Program-made: the position numbers and the translations under genes
Shown here: piece by piece, positions 36,926 to 48,580 of the stretch
Numbering within the stretch: position 1 is the stretch's first letter
Layout of the letters: every line of letters begins with the position of its first letter
Assembly: GCF_963678635.1 (NCBI RefSeq)
Contig: NC_087069.1
Location: forward strand, 5,751,472 to 5,815,471
DNA: 64,000 nucleotides
Direction of reading: 5' to 3'
Source: Symsagittifera roscoffensis
Taxonomy: Eukaryota > Xenacoelomorpha > Acoela > Convolutidae
The notes under the pieces: model-generated
Databases searched by the model: none
Told to the model about the DNA's origin: nothing
What the model saw: only the letters and a program-made list of their open reading frames with translations

Positions 36926-36936
36926 ACTTTTTTCTC

Positions 36937-37135
36937 GGATCTTTTTCCTTTTCCCCCCACCTGCAAACTTTTACTTGTAAATTTGTTCACCACATTGTCC
37001 GATTGTTATGAAATTATACATACAGACTAATAAGGCCACGACAAACATATTTGATTTTCATGCTCAACATCGTAAAACCACTCGTTACACTAATAAGTTG
37101 AAACTGGAGCGAGGTGGGGGGGGGGGGGGGAAGCC
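36937..37135 (+). mobile_element. Family A MITE, 199-bp copy
   Basis: The ends are GGATCTTTTTCCTTTTCCCC and a long G run followed by AAGCC. The flanks are TTTTTCTC and CTTTTCTC (7 of 8 match). The interior matches the copy at 33747 in the same orientation. Confidence 0.85.
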
Positions 37136-37556
37136 CTTTTCTCCAGTATAATGTAATGAAATCTTTACACACGCTTATATAAATCGATACCTTGAGAACA
37201 CAATGTGGCCGATGCAAATTGGAGCATTTTTCCAATCGTGCCCCCCCCTTGTTTCAAATTTTTCAAGTGTTCTTTAGAGAACTTTTTGTGGCATTTGGAA
37301 AAATTTTTTGTCTGGAGCTGAGTTTCAAAAATATGTTTTACATGTGATTATATTGTGTGATGTTGTGGGAGTTTGAAAATTGCTTATTTGGCCAATAATA
37401 ATGAATAACGTTCTGATGACACATGCAAATGGCTATTTAATGCGTTCCAATTGATGCAAGTCAAGCTAAAAACATCCTTGCAAGCTCACAACAGCATGCG
37501 AGGGAATAAAACAAAAAATATATCTCAGTTATTTCGTAAATTTTAAGCAAAAACTT

Positions 37557-37770
37557 GGCTCTTTACCAGTTCCCCCCATTTCAGAACACCGAGTTTTATG
37601 TCTTCTTGCGTGTTGTTACGACTAAACGCTTGATTTTACGATGTAAAGTATGAAAAACAAATCTGTTCACAGTTGTGGATTTATTCACCACGCCAAATTT
37701 CATTGCATTATGACAACGATAAATAAGCTTTTCAAAATTGAATTTGAAAGGGGGGACTGGAAATGTTTTT
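37557..37770 (+). mobile_element. Family B MITE copy
   Basis: It starts GGCTCTTTACCAGTTCCCCC and has the interior TTACGACTAAACGC, AACAAATCTGTTCACAGTTG and GCATTATGACAACGATAA. It ends near GGGGGGACTGGAAATG, where the terminal bases have decayed. No target duplication is visible. Confidence 0.78.
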
Positions 37771-37847
37771 TAAATCGGCCCTAAAGCACAATCGGAACAT
37801 TTAAAGCTTCGCATTGATACATGGTAGTGTTGTTTTGATTTAAAACT

Positions 37848-37950
37848 TATTTGGCTTTCATACTTAATCTTGTATAACCACTCGTTTCACAATAAAAATG
37901 ATGTTAATGTAAAATGATGGTGGGGGGAAGGTGGTAGATTGGAAAGGAGC
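37848..37950 (+). repeat. Family A MITE right-end fragment
   Basis: It includes TTGGCTTTCATACTTAATCT, TGTATAACCACTCGTTTCAC and GGTGGGGGGAAGG, and ends near GGAAAGGAGC. It corresponds to the right half of family A. The left half is missing. Confidence 0.65.
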
Positions 37951-40500
37951 AGCCTCAACTTATAATTTTAGATTTTTTTGGAGTTTTTGGCTCTCTGTTA
38001 ATAGTAGCGCGGGCTACGATACGTTTGTTTTCTATAATGCAAAATTTTGGGTCGATTTCTGAAAATTAGAAAATCCTTTTATTAGTGTTCCTTAACTTGA
38101 ACTAAAATAGATCAATTTTGTCGTGATATAAGTGACTTATTTAAATCTTCGGAAGTTGTTGACAAGTGGTTCAGATGGTTTAAATATCCTAAAATTATGA
38201 CTGTGAATATTAATGGTTTTCTGGAAAAAAAGAAAAAACTTCATTTACAAAATTACAATTCTTAGCTCTTGTTATTCCATACGTGTCCAAAGAAGTTTAA
38301 ATAGAATTGTTTTTTTTTCAATGACTATATAAAAACGATAGAAGGTGTCTTGTGAGTTTATTACGGTGCTTGTGACCAATAACCATCAGCTGTTTTATAA
38401 TCGCAAAACGAGTCAAAACGGAACATCATAATTTTTAATTATTTGCTTCTTTTTTTCTTCACTCCAATACTTGTATCCAATAACACTTTAGGTTCTTTGA
38501 TGGCTTCATGGTGTTCATTCAAGAAGCACTTTTTGTTATTTTATGCTTGTGAAGAACATCACCGTTAATTTAAAGATTATTTGTGCAAAACTATTCCCAT
38601 ATTGCTTCAATAAATTACAACAATAAATGTCTCTGTTCAATACAATTATCTTGAAAATCTTGAAAAAATATCAGGACAAGGTTAAAAACATTTGTATTTT
38701 GTCAACGATATAGAACTGACAAAATTCCCTATAATTATATAAGTCCTTGATTACTTCAAAAATGAAGCATGTTACGTCAAAGAAAATTGGTTAGGATCCA
38801 GTTACTCAATGATATGAACAACGAAAAATTGAAAATGACCTTTAGTCATCAATTTACAGTATTGAAAAAATCTCTTCAACTTAACTAAGCAAACTAAAAG
38901 AAACAAAAATATGCTAGAAGTTAAAACAAGATGAAGAAATGGAACTGTACATCCTCCGTGAAGCTTACTTTTATCAATGATAATACTCTGCTTTATTGTT
39001 GAGTTTTGAGTTCCAACTTTTGTTTCTCTCAAAGTTAGATTAAAGTGATCTAACGTGATTACGTAACCTCACTTTTTTCTTTGCTCAAGTTTTTTTTTCA
39101 TGGTTACTTCTTTTTTTTCATCTTATTTGATTTCGCAGCGTTCCCAATTTTTTAAACTATCGTTAGAAAGAACAAGAAAATTGTGAACCAGGATTATCCC
39201 GCCAGGGTCCTTCAATTGGGAGTTTTTTTCCGCTATTGTACCACAAGCATCGAACTGAGTTGGTTTGGTACCTAGGGAGTTATCGCTCAGGAGTTGTTTG
39301 GCAATCAGTTTATTCGTCCGTGCCAATTTGGATTCCTCAAATTCTCAGATTGGGGCTGTATATTTAAAAAAGTCCTATTACAGCAGACAAGATAGTTGAA
39401 ATCGTTTCTTCAATAAGGTGTCATCAAAGGACGGGCAAATCTTATAACCTAAAATTAAACATCGTTAAGCCTTTCCGAAACTGAACACTGGCTCCGAAGA
39501 ATTACAATGAGAATTGACTTTCTATCTAATTCAATTTTGTTTCTCGCTAAAAGCAATGGAAGAAGTGGAAACATTTTATGGCACTCGAACGCCAGGTTTT
39601 AAGTTACATCAATTCGTGACAGTCAGCTTCAACTTACTTCGTCGATGCAAAAGTCGGGATAAAATTAGGTTGACTCAGAAGCGTCAAGATCTCAAAAAAG
39701 CTAGACTCCGTCGAGAAGAAATTTAACAAAAGAATGTGGAAAAAAATCATCTCAAGCATCATGTAAACAACACAGTGCTAATATAGTTAGCAAAAGAAAT
39801 TAACCAAAGTAAAATTAGTTCCCAGATGACGTATTTAATATAAATTACATGTAGGAGAAAGCAAACTATGCGACCTTGCAGCTGCAAGAAATGACTTGGG
39901 TGTCTGCGAACAGAAACATTGTTTAACAAAACCGCTGAAAAAACATATCTTTACCGATGTTTGAACCCCGCAAGCACTGTTAACTCCAGTGTGTTAATTC
40001 CGGCGCCGCCTAAAACTACGACTATGAAAACGCGCTCGCTTCGTGGTTTGACAGTTCTGCCGTACCTGCAGTAGTTAGCAAAACCGTCAACGTTCGTCCA
40101 TCATTTCAGTCTAACTCTATTCCAAACCATTTGATCAAGAAAATTACACAGAGGAAACAGTTTGCTTATATCAAACAGAACCGTCATCCCTATTGAACGT
40201 ACACTTTCTAGGACGCTTGTAGTTTCAACTATGACCCCTCTTGGTCAATCAACTCGATTCTTTTTCCTAATTCGTTCTCCACTCTTTGTCCTCATTATTG
40301 CAATGGTGAACGCATCTTTGTTTCAATTGCCTGTTCCTTCGATTCCGCCATCCAATTTTCCAATTTTCATAATATCATCAAACACTTGAAAATAAACTGG
40401 TTACCATTCCAAACTCTGTAGAGCTAATCACATCATTCATAGAGACCCTCTGCCGGAGTGGTAACTTTCGCAAACATTAGTGATCACCTTCAGTGGTATG
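37951..40500. other. Long non-coding stretch
   Basis: No confident gene is seen. Short open frames occur (for example 39123-39326 minus and 39514-39726 plus), but none shows a recognisable domain or good splice context. The last ~400 bp may be the decayed 5' part of the BEL/Pao element that follows. Confidence 0.4.
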
Positions 40501-40519
40501 AGTGCTTTGAACAGCTTCC

Positions 40520-40990
40520 TGTGCTGTAGATTTTGCCGCAATTGGTGATGATATTAAGCTTACGTATCTGAAGACTCCCCGTGACTGGCAAGCATGAAAC
40601 AGGTGAATCTGAGTTTGCTTACTCTGGCAAGGTGTACAAAGATGCACTGAACCCTTTGAAACGCAAATTCGGTCAACCGCAGACTGTTGTCTGTGCGTAT
40701 CTTGACAAACTCAGTAATTTTCTGCCGCTTAAGATGCATATCCCAGAAAAAGTCATCTTTTTTGAATTCAACTGTTTTCACGCTTATGAATGATTTGAAT
40801 CCTTGTCTCATTGAGCCAGTTTGATGCTGCATCTTTGTGAAACCAGGCTCGTTGTAAGCTACCACTGAACATGAAGAGACGTTGGATGATGCATGATGTC
40901 AAACAAAACAAGCACACAAATCAACGAATGGCTGCGCGAAAAAGCAGAAGCCATCAAGTGCACTCATACAAACTCGTTTGAAAAGAAAAA
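40520..40990 (+). pseudogene. BEL/Pao retroelement gag remnant
   Basis: Fragments in more than one frame match the gag-like region (DUF1759 type) of BEL/Pao elements in the expected order: DDIKLTYLKT; EFAYSGKVYKDALNPLKRKF followed by GQPQTVVCAYLDKL and SNFLPLKMH; and INEWLREKAEA further on. Stops and frame changes separate the pieces, so this is a relic. Family assignment is by memory of the domain pattern, not by a search. Confidence 0.75.
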
Positions 40991-41764
40991 ACAGAAAAGT
41001 TGTTTTCATCGTGGCGACGAAAAAAAGTAAGCCAGAAAATTTTCAGACTTAAAACGCAACCCATCATTGTTAATTTAAGAAGCAAAACCCTCCATATGCT
41101 TTTTGTAATTGCTTCAAATGCCAGCACAGACTTTGGAATTGCACAAATTTCAAAATGAAAAACGAAATACAGTGCGCTAAAAGTGCAACCCAACAAGAAT
41201 TAAGCAATTCCTGTTTGATAAGTGATCACTTTTTCCGAAGTTGTCCTATAGTTGGACAAAAATCATTTTCAAGAATATAACACTCCAACTAAAAGCTGAA
41301 CTTTTGGTGAGACCGTGTGTATTCAACCATGATTCTCGTTAAACTTAACCGATTAGTTTCAATTGTCCTGATAATCAATAGAGTTGGCTGTGAATTGAAT
41401 CACAAACCAGAAAAGAAAAAAAAACAGAATCCTAATTATTTTGATGCGTTTTCTACAAGTACTCTAAGGTAGAAACGATGCCAGAAGTAGACCACTTCGC
41501 CAGAAGTAGACCACTTCCGTACCATTAAACTAATAATAAGAATATGAGGTAAAAGTATTGCATCATTTGGCGATCTTCACCCAAAGGCAAGTGCACAGTG
41601 GTTCTCTACCAGCTTCCTCTGGAATTGTTTCAAGTAGTATGGACTTGAGTCGGTTACCAAATTCTGCATCAAAAATTTCTTAACGGTCTTAGAATCAGTG
41701 AATTGTTGGTCCTAATCCGAGTTATAAATCATTTTGAGTTCTCTTACGGCTCCATCAGCTCAAA

Positions 41765-41990
41765 ATGAATGATTTTGCAATTAGGCCGAATACCAATCGA
41801 TCAACATTATTTGCAGTTTGTTTTCTGGCAGGAAGACCTCAATTTGACTTCGAAAACTTTCACAATTTTTTTGGTGCTCAAGAATTGCCAAATTTTTCTT
41901 TTTTGCACACTAGCATACCACCCAATTTATTCACGAAACTTAGCACGGAGGCGCCGTGCTTAGTTCCTAATTAGATAACTTGAGCCCAGA
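41765..41990 (+). pseudogene. Probable BEL/Pao reverse transcriptase fragment
   Basis: Two overlapping frames give pieces resembling the BEL/Pao RT palm region: FLQL..IP-DQ-YLQFVFWQ-D, then in the adjacent frame an FE....FFGAQELPNF stretch similar to the usual H.FGA.SSP block. The match is short and frame-broken. It lies 0.8 kb downstream of the gag remnant in the same orientation, which supports a common origin. Confidence 0.5.
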
Positions 41991-42489
41991 AGAAGTTAAA
42001 CAGACAAAATTTGTCGGAAACGCTACAAGGTTGGCAGATATACTGAACTTTGAAACGTGACTTCAATTGAAACAAGACACATGTATTGAAACTGAAAAAA
42101 AAACAATGCGGCTGTCATTTGTTGGTTGTTTGCGGAGTTAATCGAGAAGTCAGAACCTCACTTTGCAAGGAACGGTTCTTAGCTTTGTTTGCATCGACCC
42201 ATTTTTTTCATCAGAGTATATATAAGTGTAGGGTAACCTTCTCGCCTTTATACAATGAAAAGATAATATGGTAAGGCTCTGACTGTCATCCGATCATTAC
42301 AACATAATTGTCTGATATGACCAAAACTCAAAGCAATAATAATTACCCTTTCAATGCTGATTTTTCGTTGATCTGACTGGAACGGCTCATGTAATTAAGC
42401 GCATATAAACAACATAGAAAATTGGAGTAAGAAGTGAAATCGCTACGCAAACATCAAAATTGCCATGCCCAAGCGTTATCTTATACTAA

Positions 42490-42780
42490 GTTCATCTGGA
42501 CCCGTTGGGCGGCTGTAGGTACATGCCAACGCTAAAGAAACGAGCGAAATTGTTTTCTAGTCCAGAGTCACACTTGACAACTGAAGACCTCGTTTTGATG
42601 ATTTTAGGATAAAAACCGTGAGCGCGAGTCAAGTCGTTGCATTGTGGTAGCGACGATTGCGCGATCCGTTGTTGTATGAACGTAAACATGAGATTATGCT
42701 CAATCAACCGTAAAACTCGCACTTGTTCTCTTAGGGGCGGTGTTTGCTAGCGCATGCTAACATGCCGTTCACTTCTACAA
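42490..42780 (+). pseudogene. Possible BEL/Pao C-terminal (DUF5641-like) fragment
   Basis: The pieces EDLVLM and ARVKSLHCGSDD, separated by stops, loosely resemble the tail domain after BEL/Pao integrases. The region is somewhat richer in GC than its neighbours. The match is weak, and its position before the RNase H fragments is not in normal order. Confidence 0.3.
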
Positions 42781-43424
42781 CTAATGCAATAAATTAACAA
42801 TTTTTTGAGACCCTTTTGTGGCAAGAGACCTCCTCAAACTAAGAAAAAATTTAATGATTGTCAACTAAACTTGAGCCTTATTATGTTTGTCTACTTAAGG
42901 GTTTAATCAAATTTCGTCAATAATCTTTTCGTTGAAATGTTCATTCTTTCAGCCAACTTCTACAGTGTTATGACGGATACTCTCAACTCTTCAGATAATT
43001 TTCAGATATTATTCATTGTTCAGAAGTTTTTATTGTGAAATTTTATTGGGTTTGCGGCAAAAGATTTTAAAAAATCGTAAAACTGGATTATTAATTTTTC
43101 GATTGTGATTCTTTTTGGACTAAGACTGGAATAGTTGAAACTAAAAAAATATTCAAGGCTGGCTGGTTATTTTTCTGAATGGCTGTAACGTCTCAATAGT
43201 TAACCAGCTATAAATGATTATAGAAAGTCTTATATGACTTTGAGAGTGTTCAATGACTAATATTCCTCTCTCTTTTGACATTTCAACTTAAATTTTGAGA
43301 AACTACCTGAAAGTTGTTAAAAAGAAATGAATTACCAATTGTGAGCAGTGATATTTTTCATATTTTTCATCTAAACAACATGCATTTAGCTATACTAATA
43401 CCTAACCCAAGAAGACTGCTCGTA
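42781..43424. other. Non-coding stretch
   Basis: Nothing recognisable is seen on either strand. Confidence 0.4.
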
Positions 43425-43885
43425 TCTGGGCGAAGCCCTGAATGTTCCAACTGCCTTTTAAGGACTATGGCGCAGTAATAATACGAAAAGAATGTATAAA
43501 ATCATTAAGTTAATTTTATTTTTCTAAATCTCATCAATCAAATAAACTCAAAGGGATAAATTTTGCTCCTAGTAACAAATCAATTATGGTAAATAAGCTT
43601 CGTTCAACCAGTTTGGAACAATTTTTAAGACGGATTACATCTCCGCTAACGCGTTAATAGCGCGAAAAATATCGCATAAAAAATCGCGAGGTAAATATCC
43701 CAAATTGGTCAAAAAGGCGATCTTTAAACCCCCATAATTTTTTTAAAAAAAGTGCACAGGTGAAATATCTTTTCAAAGTAAGCTCAGAACGGCAATATTT
43801 TTTGAATACTTTAAAAAAAATTTTGTCAAATTTGGCTAGTTAAAAAAGCTGAAGTTTGTCTAAAAAAACCACCCCGAGCCCAAAT
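43425..43885 (-). repeat. Dispersed repeat family C, minus copy
   Basis: This is the reverse complement of sequence at 58835-59310. Shared blocks include CCAATTTGGGATATTTA, a GCGCGATAT-like core, GGGGTGGTTTTTT at one end and GAGCAGTCTT next to GGCTTCGC at the other. Identity is moderate. Termini and target duplication were not resolved. Confidence 0.7.
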
Positions 43886-44499
43886 ATCCTTTTACTTTTT
43901 TTGCAAAGGTCGGAACAACAGAAGCACAAAGTACGGCTACAAACTTTGACAACTTCCCTCAAATCATCACGCATTAAGCTAAACTGAAACCTTACCCAAT
44001 AACAAAAGTTGATAAAATGAAAGGTGGGAAGAATCCAACGAAGAATTAGCAAAACACATGGCACAGTAAACACGTTCTCTAAGCATGCTCTCTGTGTACT
44101 GTTTGTTTGAAACCTTTTACCTGAGTTTTATAAGTGCAAGTTTCCTGTCTAATGTTGCAAGTTTTTTCAACTGCCCACTTTAACTGTCTTAGCTTATTAA
44201 AAGGGCTTAAACCTAACATGACGCGGAAAAAAATTATAAGTAAGAATTCATTTGTTTCCATTGGGTATCATTGTCATGTCACGCACTTTGACTCTGAAAA
44301 AAGGGACGTCTCTTTTTGAGTCACAAACTGATCCACATAAAATAGTGAGTTTTTTGATTTGGCGTTGTTTGGTCAAGAATTTTGCCTGCAAATCGATACT
44401 CAGAAAAAAAATCAGTTTTTTCGTTGCCTTTCTTTTTAACTTTATCGATCAAATTGTTCAGATTTAAAAATCGCTATCACAAATTGAAGTTCGGCTACC

Positions 44500-45010
44500 C
44501 ACGCGAACAAAGTTAGGCCCAAAATTGGGCTTTTACTTTCTAAAATTTCTGTTTAACAACATTTACTTCAATTTTCATCAAATGATTTATATAGACAAGG
44601 AGCAAATGATCAGAGCTACCCTCAATGAAACTATCAATTGTTAGTTTCAAAGACTTACCGAGAAATTCCGGGCCTGAAAAGGCTAGATTTACTCATCGTC
44701 ACTGAGTTTTGCATCGGAGTGAACTGTTTCTTGAATAAGCGACCTGAAACATTCTCAAAGATACAACTGAATTAATAAAGTGAAGATTTTACTAAACTCG
44801 GTTGTTTTTTTTTTCGGATTGAAAAATTTAGAGCCGATGAAGAAATCTAGCCTTTTCGAACACGGATTATCTCAGTATAACTTTGAAACCAAGAAATGAT
44901 AACTTCAAAGAGGATATCTCTGATCATTTTTGCATGGTCTATGCAAGGTGCAAGAATTTTGATGAAATTTGAAGTAATTATAGTAAAAAATGGGCATTTG
45001 AAAAATGCTG
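44500..45010. repeat. Imperfect foldback (long inverted repeat)
   Basis: The left arm (about 44520-44705) contains TTACTTCAATTTTCATCAAA, AATGATCAGAGCTA, TTTCAAAGACTTAC and GAAAAGGCTAGATTTACTCA. The reverse complement of the right arm (about 44835-45000) gives the same series with substitutions. The spacer is about 130 bp. There is no coding capacity. It resembles a decayed foldback or MITE. Confidence 0.75.
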
Positions 45011-45044
45011 TTTTAGAGATCAAACCCTAAATTTGCGCTACTGT

Positions 45045-45175
45045 TTTTGGTCTTTTCTCCCACAATTCAAACATAAGAAAAACTATTTTACATTGTCATA
45101 AGGTGATGAAATTTTGCATGACGAACAAAAAGCAATAAAATTAGTCAATTTGCATGCGTTCATACGCAGTTCATA
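45045..45175 (-). repeat. Family B MITE-like fragment
   Basis: TTGTCATAAGGTGATGAAAT followed by TTGCATGACGAACAAA matches the inner part of the family B copy at 36017. The ends are lost. Confidence 0.5.
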
Positions 45176-46145
45176 AAAAAATCAGTACGTGAACTTTATT
45201 ATTTGAACAAAACTTATTTGTCTGAAGCGTGCAATAGGCGTGAAAAAATCTTTACAAGCACGCTAGCAAGTGAGCTGTAGAGATAGTTTGACAACATGCT
45301 TCAATGTAGCATTTGAAAAACAAGTGAAAACCAGCGTGCACACAAATTTTTGTTTTGACTAAAGCATTTTCGCAACTCAAAGAAGTGGTATATTGGTTTT
45401 TTCTTTGTTTTAGCAAAAAAGACAACAGTAGCGGTTGGTGACTTGACTAAAGGTGGGAAGTACAAGAGGATAAAAGCAAGCAAGATAAAAATTCATCAAT
45501 CGTTAGTCAAATTTCACCAATCAAGTTTCATTAAAATTACTCACAAATCAAGTTAATAGTATTATTTTCTATTTCCTATCTCTAGTATGAGTCTCTGTGT
45601 GGATTCAAAACTGGTGTATGCTAACTGTTGTTTATTCAATGGGCAAAATAAAACCATCATTGTATTTTTAATTTATTTTCAATTGGAAAAAAAGTTCCCG
45701 ATAACCAATTGTATTGAAACTTCCTAAAGCAATGAGTTGATAGAGATATTTAAGTTCGTATCATTTTTAGATGTCAATGAAATGTTCTGACAGTGCTTCA
45801 TTGCATAAATTGTGATTAATATAACCAGCTCTCTACAAACTTAATTACGAGATTACAATGAAAATTTTATAACTGGCTAAGAGCGACATCAAAAGGTTCA
45901 TGTTTTGCATTTTTTTAAGTATTAGGTTCAGTATTTGTTATTACTTTGATTACAGTTACCTAACATTCGGCTATTTGATAGAGGCTTGAAAAGATAATAG
46001 TTGATATCAATGTTTGGTTTACAGTAAGTAAGCTTCTGTTAGATGACTAGTATTAAAAGTATTAAAAGTGATGCATCGCCGCAGCAGCGCAATATGTTTA
46101 TGTGTCTTGAGCGGGGAGGGAATGTGTCGATTTTTTTAGGTCGAG
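45176..46145. other. Non-coding stretch
   Basis: No gene or recognised repeat is seen. Confidence 0.4.
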
Positions 46146-46710
46146 CAATTTAAGTCAAAGATCAATTTTGAACTCAATTACTGTTAAAGTTACGGGTCTT
46201 ATGCACTAAACGGCCGAAAGTCATTTTTTCTACAAGCTGGAAATTTTAGCCAATCAAATTCAAGTTACACGGTCCGGCATTCCGTTCAATTTCCTAGCAG
46301 ATAAAAGTAGTAGCCGAAATTGCTGAAAAGGTGGAACTTTGATTAAAATTATCAAATTAATTTTGAGTCACTTGTGAAACCTTGCCCAGACAAGCAAAAT
46401 TCAGTAAAACGGCTTGACAAAGCAAAATATAATTTTCTTTATCATTTCGGCTAATAATTGTATCTGCTTGAAATTTCAATTGAAATGGCAGAAATTGTCG
46501 ATGGAACTTGATTGGCTAATTAGCCAATCAAATTCATCCACAAAAATTTCAGTTCAAGAAATGTAGAAATAATGAAATTGGGCCGTTTAGTGCATAAGAC
46601 CCGAAGTTACTGTTGGGTACATGTGTACAGATAGTACTCCTGTACTAAAGTATCATAATTCAATTGATAGGTTGCCTGAAAGGCTAAACTTCTCAATTTG
46701 CTAAAGGGCT
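46146..46710 (+). pseudogene. BEL/Pao RNase H fragment interrupted by a MITE
   Basis: The flanks of the MITE (46146-46193 and 46603-46710) together match 47612-47745. The right flank encodes YMCTDSTPVLKYHNSIDRLP, recognisable as the RNase H DST-V motif of BEL/Pao elements. It is a relic. Confidence 0.65.
46194..46602. mobile_element. hAT-like MITE, 409 bp
   Basis: Terminal inverted repeats start GGGTCTTATGCACTAAACGG and end CCGTTTAGTGCATAAGACCC, a perfect match over at least 20 bases. Flanks AAAGTTAC and GAAGTTAC form an 8-bp target duplication with one mismatch. The related sequence near 47655 (GTTAACGTTACTGATGGG) lacks the element and shows one copy of the site, confirming the insertion. 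It has no coding capacity. Confidence 0.92.
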
Positions 46711-47399
46711 CTTTTATCTGATTTAGACGAACACCCGGCGTTCGCAACTTATGCTCTAGTTATTATTAGTTAAAGGTCAGCCGAAAATTGATATCTCAAA
46801 GTAGTACAAAGGGGGGGACCCTTTGAGTCGGCAGGTGGGCGAATTCTGAAAGAGAAAAGACAAAAGGCCCCCGCCCCCGCCCCCTTTAATTTCGCTACTG
46901 GTTAAGATACCTGTAAAGTCTCAAAGGATCGAATTTTTGCTTGAGTAGATGCCGCCAGGTCACAAGCATTGATCGATAGTTTTCAAGTACCAGTTATTGT
47001 AATTCCCACAACGATTAAAATCAAAGTCTTAATGCTAGCACACACGAGTTTACTCAAATTAGGCTTTATACCGTTATGAAGATTTTGGAGAACTCATTGG
47101 ACGAGAATAATATCACGCCTGTTGGGTATAATTTTTATATGACTCAACTGTTTTGTTGAATAATCTTGGCTAACTGACCAGATAAACAGCTGGTAAGAAA
47201 TGAAGTTTCATGACCTTTTTAAACAGTTTGTTAATCATACTGCTGGTAATGAACGCACCCGGTCGATTATACATTCTAAAAATCTTAAATATTGCGAAAG
47301 ATACAACGAGTATAAGCTAACTATCGATAAAACTTAAAAAACGTGGGTACATTGCGCCGAGTCCTTAAGGGTTCTTCGAATTAAATAACTTCGTCGCGT

Positions 47400-47760
47400 T
47401 ACTGTACCGAAGCTGTAAATCGAATTGAGCTCCACTTTTTTGGCGATAGCTTGTGCAATGTCGTTTTCTGCGTTGCCGATTTTTCGACAGGCACGACACT
47501 CAATTATCTTTTATCTTCGGCAGAGCATTTGTTGCTCCGATGCAAAGCGCCATCAAAACCCAAGCTAGAATTTCAAGCTTCTCTGCTTGCCACACGTCTG
47601 AATTTTGAAAGCAAAGCAATTACAGTCAAAGATCAATTTTGAGAGCAATTACAGTTAACGTTACTGATGGGTACAAGTGGACAGATAGTACTCCTTTACT
47701 AAAGTATCCTAATTCAATTGATCGGTTGTCTGTAATCGTCTTCGAATTCCTTTAGCCAAC
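47400..47760 (+). pseudogene. BEL/Pao RNase H fragment, second copy
   Basis: The frame ELHFFGDSLCNVVFCVADF leads to KPKLEFQASLLATRLN, resembling the BEL/Pao aspartate and PKLELQAAL..ARL blocks. After a stop comes WTDSTPLLKYPNSIDRLSV, the DST-V block. It is paralogous to 46146-46710 without the MITE, so the window holds parts of at least two related elements or an internal duplication. Confidence 0.75.
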
Positions 47761-48249
47761 CAAAACTGACGACTGTTATGAAAAATTAACGGTGATGTTT
47801 TACTGATACCGGTACGCGGTGGAATTCAATTATTGACAAAAATTGGTTTGAACAGTCCCTCTTTTGAGGTCTACTTTCGTCAGTAAGGTCGAGCTAGAAC
47901 AATAGTTTGATAGGGATAAACTCAGTCCCTTTGAAACGCTTTAAGAGAGCGTATCTTTTATCGTCGACTGAGACTTTCGGACTTCAAAATGCGGAAAAAT
48001 ATTTGGGGTATCGTGCCCAGTAAGATTGCTAGGTTCTCTCCTCTGCTGGAACTGGCAAGTATCATCGTTCAACCGGCCGAACTATTTGCTAAATTGAGGC
48101 TGAGTTTGAGACGGGGTAGATAATTTTTCCGGATTGGTTTTCTGGGACAGAGTAACTAAATTTTCCGGAAGGCTGTTCATTTTGAGAATCATTAATTAGA
48201 CCCCAGTTTATACGTGATGGGCTTTGAATAGTTCATCAAGCGCCGGGTT

Positions 48250-48580
48250 TCACTTTGCACTATCTGGGTACAAATGATACGAAGTTTGTAGGCTCGGAAA
48301 AGGAACTACTTGCTTGCATCAAAACCTGGAACATGACGGCGGCAGTTTTTGCTTGGTAATTTTGTTTGAAGGTTGAGCCCATCAAGCGCATCCAGTCATT
48401 GTGGCCCCTGAAAACGCCTCGCTCTTAGCATTAAGCGGATCTTCTATGATTTTGCAGGCAGTAGGAGAGTTACTGAAGAAGTGTTAGGTGCAATACTCTG
48501 TCTAGTTTGGTACAATACTCTGAGCAACTTTTTATTGCAAAGCATCTCAACCTAAAGTAAAACCTCTCGCCCGCCATGTA
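48250..48580 (+). pseudogene. BEL/Pao integrase remnant
   Basis: One frame gives TNDTKFVGSEKELLACIKTW, resembling the integrase region around the second catalytic Asp (family form DNGTNFVG..KEL). Another frame gives SRRVTEEVLGAILCLV followed by WYNTLS, resembling the family block after the catalytic Glu (R.LTEEVL.T.LCLVE..LN.RPL). Stops between them mark decay. It lies in the same orientation as the other fragments and downstream of RNase H as expected. Confidence 0.72.
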
